Shown here: in pieces, positions 61,190 to 64,000 of the stretch | Layout: each line of letters opens with the position of its first letter | How positions within the stretch are numbered: the first letter of the stretch is position 1 | From: Monoplex corrugatus | Taxonomy: Eukaryota > Mollusca > Gastropoda > Littorinimorpha > Ranellidae | DNA length: 64,000 bases | NCBI GenBank assembly: GCA_030674185.1 | Contig: CM060312.1 | Coordinates: 5,539,528-5,603,527, forward strand | Direction: 5' to 3' | Notes under the pieces: model-generated | Told to the model about the DNA's origin: nothing | Database searches by the model: none | The model's input: the letters and a program-made list of their open reading frames with translations, nothing else | Position numbers and translations under genes: made by a program

Positions 61190-63082
61190 AAACATGCAAA
61201 AGATTTACTGCACTGTGGACAAATACTGTTCCATATCATCTGACTGTGACAGATGCGAGATCATAACGTATGGCAACATAGACCTGACATCTATATTCAT
61301 ACTGACAGCTCTTGAGCAAAAAACATACAGCTCCAATGGATTCACCGTTTTTATGGCAAAGTAGGCTATAGAGGTCCACAACAGAAGTGAATACATGTGA
61401 TGAGTGTGTGTGTACAAGTCTACAGAAATGAATGTGTTAAAAAAAAAAAGGAGTAGGCAGTCCCACAGCCTTAAGGTCATGGTGAAGTGTGCATGCAGTC
61501 CCATATCTTTAAGGTCAAGGTAAAGTGTGTCAGCATTCTGAGAGTAAAGCCTACTCCTCTCCTCCACTGGCTGTAGTTTACATTCAACACAGCTGCCAAC
61601 CTCTCCTCCCCCCCCCCCCCCACTCCCCATCCCCCCAAAATGGAGATCATTTGACAGATAGCAGAAGACATGGCTCTGCAGAACGAGTACCCCTCCAATA
61701 ATGGATAAACATATGTCAGTTGTCATTGGCAGAATTTCTCTCTTGTAGAACTGAGAATAACTGTGTCTGGAACTGGCCAACTCTTCATTTGTAAAATGAA
61801 ATGATCAACCCACATTACAAAAGGTTTACTTGTAGAACTGGGAGTAATGAAATGATCCTTCCAATCTACAGTCCAAACCACTATTTGTAAAACAGGAAGT
61901 AACAAAATGATCCTTACAATCCACAGTCCAAACCACTATTTGTAAAACAGGAAGTAACGAAATAATCCTTGCAATCTGCAGTCCAAATCATTATTTACAG
62001 AACTGGAAGTAACTGCACCAAAAGCACATGAAATGTCCATGAGCCAGTCGCACTTTAAATAAAAAAAATCCATACACATGTTGATAGAGTAAGCTATAGA
62101 CATTGTATGATCTCCAGTCAAGCTTACCCCTACCTTTTTCTTTCTTTTTCCCCCTAATATCTCGCAAACATAATGCTATTGTCAATGAGGTTATGTCACC
62201 AACTCTGAAGCAATATAGGCCCAAGCTGACTGATGACTTCACAACATTCCAACACACATTCTCCATTCTCTCTTTGCATTGAGGGCAAGGTGAGATAAAA
62301 CGTCACTCATCACAAACACAGACTGCCCACAAAACTCATGACATTATGTAATGCACGGTATCAACGTTAACACGTCAGTTAAAATCACGCCGTACACCAG
62401 AACCGGCTGGTATTAATGAAGGGGAAGGAGGGAGGAACACACAGTAAGACACATTCCACATCCTTCAGCATAATGCTCCAATCTTCCCACAAACACTTCT
62501 AACTTCCCTTCTGACAGAGAAGAGATGCTACAGGCTGTCAGACGTTAGTAAAGCTGGTCAGTAATGGTTTGCACATCACACTGTTTGTCACTCACCTAGC
62601 TCACACACACATGCTGACAAAGTGGAAGTGAGTATGAAAATGACAGGGGATCACTGGCATCATATGCACTGCAATATCTCAAAAAATAAATCAGCTGTCC
62701 CCCCTCCCCCCCCGTTTTTTTTTTCAATAACAAAGCAGTTGAATCGTTCATTTTTCAATTCAAAACACAGCAGCGCAATTGCTGTTTTTCATTCGTTTTT
62801 TTTACAATTTAAAACATCAGTAGTCATTTGGCGCAGACACATGCAGTTTGTCACACAAAACACATTTGGCTAAGGTCTGCAATGAATTTTATCTGCCGTC
62901 TGTTTGCCATGTTGCAGAAAGGTCAATGCTCATGCAGCAGCAGGGAAAAATACAGATCTTGATAACGTACACACAAACACACAGTCAGAGCCACATGCAG
63001 GCACTCCTCAGGCTAAAAGGGCTTCAGGCTCAGACAGGAAGGGGGAGGGAGGGAGGGAGGGGGAACGAGGGGCAAGCCAGCG
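61190..63082 (-). other. Likely 3' UTR of the Cav1 gene
   Basis: This region lies directly after the channel stop codon on the minus strand. It is non-coding, with C-runs at 61610 and 62700 and five diverged ~65-bp units (TTTGTAAAACAGGAAGTAAC) at 61790-62010. No other gene was recognised. Confidence 0.4.
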
Positions 63083-63456
63083 CTATAAGGTGGTAGTAAC
63101 GTGTACCACATGATCGTCATCTCCGCAGTCCTGGGAGTCTCTATGCGCGGACTGTCGTAGATGTTGCTGGGAGCTATGCGGAGGCCGACGATGGTGCATA
63201 CTGCTACCACCATCACCACCACCACCACCACCACCAGCCCCCGAGTACTGATTGTAGTCTTTGAGCTCCTCGGCACTGAAACCGCCCATGTGCTCGTAAT
63301 ACTGAGGTTGGGTGGTTGAGCTTCGTGGTAGGAGCGGCGTATCAAGTCGCGTGCAGCTTGGTCAAGCTCTTCGGGTGTCATGTCTGCTGCCTCTTGAATC
63401 TCTCGCTGAAGACACTTGGGGTCCACATAGCCGTGCAGACCTTCTGCCTGTAACAC
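63083..63456 (-). CDS. Cav1: L-type (Cav1) calcium channel alpha-1, last coding exon, with a one-base frame break
   Basis: On the minus strand the exon follows TTTGTATGCAG at 63457. It reads VLQAEGLHGYVDPKCLQREI, then QEAADMTPEELDQAARDLIR. This matches the distal C-terminal regulatory segment of Cav1 channels (EGL..DPK...DxCDMTxEExxxAA), which folds back on the proximal tail and tunes gating. After AQPP (near 63310) a second frame continues QYYEHMGGFSAEELKDYNQY, a poly-Gly tract, a His/Ser/Gln-rich stretch and VVHVTTTL, then TAG at 63085-63083. One extra C at the GGG of 63310-63312 would join the frames. The terminal TTL fits a class I PDZ ligand, as in vertebrate Cav1 ends. The rest of the gene lies beyond the right edge. 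Confidence 0.78.
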
Positions 63457-63896
63457 CTGCATACAAACCCCGCTGGTCAGTCTCATGGCTTCCACTGTTG
63501 ATTTCACGCACACATAAAAGTGGAGTAAAATCTCCCACAGCAACTGTCTATTACTCAGGTGAAAAGTTTTTTCTAATCATTGCACTAAAGAAGATTTCCT
63601 CTGTGCTTACCTTTGATTTCCATTTAGTCTTTTATCATATTTCACAACTGAGATAATGTTCTGATTAGTCACCAACTATGCCCTAAAATGAATTTGGATT
63701 GTACACACTTGACTGCTTGCTTTGTCTGTTCATACAAATGCCCATCCACAATTCAACAACATTTTTCCATCTACAACTAGTACCCAAGACACAAAGCTGA
63801 TACAAATTTGTTCCTTCTTTTTCTTGTTTTGTTTGCAGTCACCATAGTCTGGCAGCAGCTGGTGATACATGTGACTATTCTAGTCAATCCCAGTTA

Positions 63897-64000
63897 GATA
63901 ACTTTGACTCCCGCACCCTCTCCACCAACTGCAAAACCTTAACTCTGACTCCCTCACCCTATCCACCAGCTTTCTGCAGGAAGCTAGTGGACAGGATGAT
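63897..64000. mobile_element. Palindromic MITE, cut by the window end
   Basis: The left units are ACTTTGACTCCCGCACCCTC and CTGACTCCCTCACCCTATCC, the centre CCAGCTTTCTGCAGGAAGCT. It lies in the intron before the last Cav1 exon. Confidence 0.75.

Noticed and set aside
63013..63300. Continuation of Cav1 frame A (SITSTWAVSVPRS, poly-Val) as the true C-terminus
   Set aside because: Frame B gives a conserved-looking tail and a PDZ ligand, and the two frames join by one base at a GGG run; kept as an alternative only.

Overview
The window is metazoan nuclear DNA, most likely from a mollusc and probably a gastropod. The evidence is spliced genes with GT-AG introns, tRNA-headed SINEs, CR1-like and RTE-like LINE fragments, TTAA-flanked DNA elements, and very many micro- and minisatellites. 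The species assignment is inference, because no diagnostic gene is present. Almost all long ORFs here are tandem-repeat artefacts. Two protein-coding genes are supported, arranged tail to tail.

Gene 1 (+ strand, 245-32906) is the 3' part of a two-domain receptor-type protein tyrosine phosphatase. Thirteen exons can be joined with GT-AG borders and consistent phases, giving 1583 coding bases. One extra base would make 528 codons, and the missing base lies in the WPD-loop exon. Domain 1 keeps [13 protein letters not shown] and the Q-loop Gln, so it looks catalytic. Domain 2 has lost WPD and the P-loop His and Arg, so it looks like a pseudophosphatase. The protein ends in YGNV, a possible Grb2-type SH2 site. 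The 5' part (ectodomain, membrane segment, start of D1) lies left of the window.

Gene 2 (- strand, 63456-63083, continuing beyond the right edge) is the last coding exon of an L-type (Cav1) calcium-channel alpha-1 subunit. It carries a distal C-terminal EGL..DPK..DMTPEELDQAA motif and ends in TTTL, a class I PDZ ligand. It also carries an apparent one-base frame break.

Repeat layout, left to right: SINE and RTE pieces beside exons 2-3 (0.9-4.4 kb); a roughly 44-copy minisatellite built from the 3' end and splice donor of exon 4 (4.7-6.8 kb); a 37-bp array split by a reverse-strand LINE (7.7-10.7 kb); an array made from a SINE head (10.9-11.3 kb); a 3-kb 34-bp array (12.8-15.8 kb); a 48-bp array related to a palindromic MITE (16.0-17.3 kb); a 1.28-kb piggyBac-like element with an intact empty-site signature (17.5-18.8 kb); a second SINE-head array (19.9-20.9 kb); nested LINE remnants (25.9-26.4 kb); two LINE copies in tandem (30.4-32.2 kb); a cluster of same-strand retroposon copies downstream of the phosphatase stop (32.2-43.8 kb), with further minisatellites and palindromic TTAA elements; and an A/C-rich region (43.9-63 kb) that may be the very long 3' UTR or 3' flank of the channel gene.

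The main novelty is repeat biology: an exon-intron border turned into a minisatellite, SINE heads turned into arrays, and one palindromic TTAA element family whose arms have twice become satellite arrays. No new enzymatic or defence system was found.
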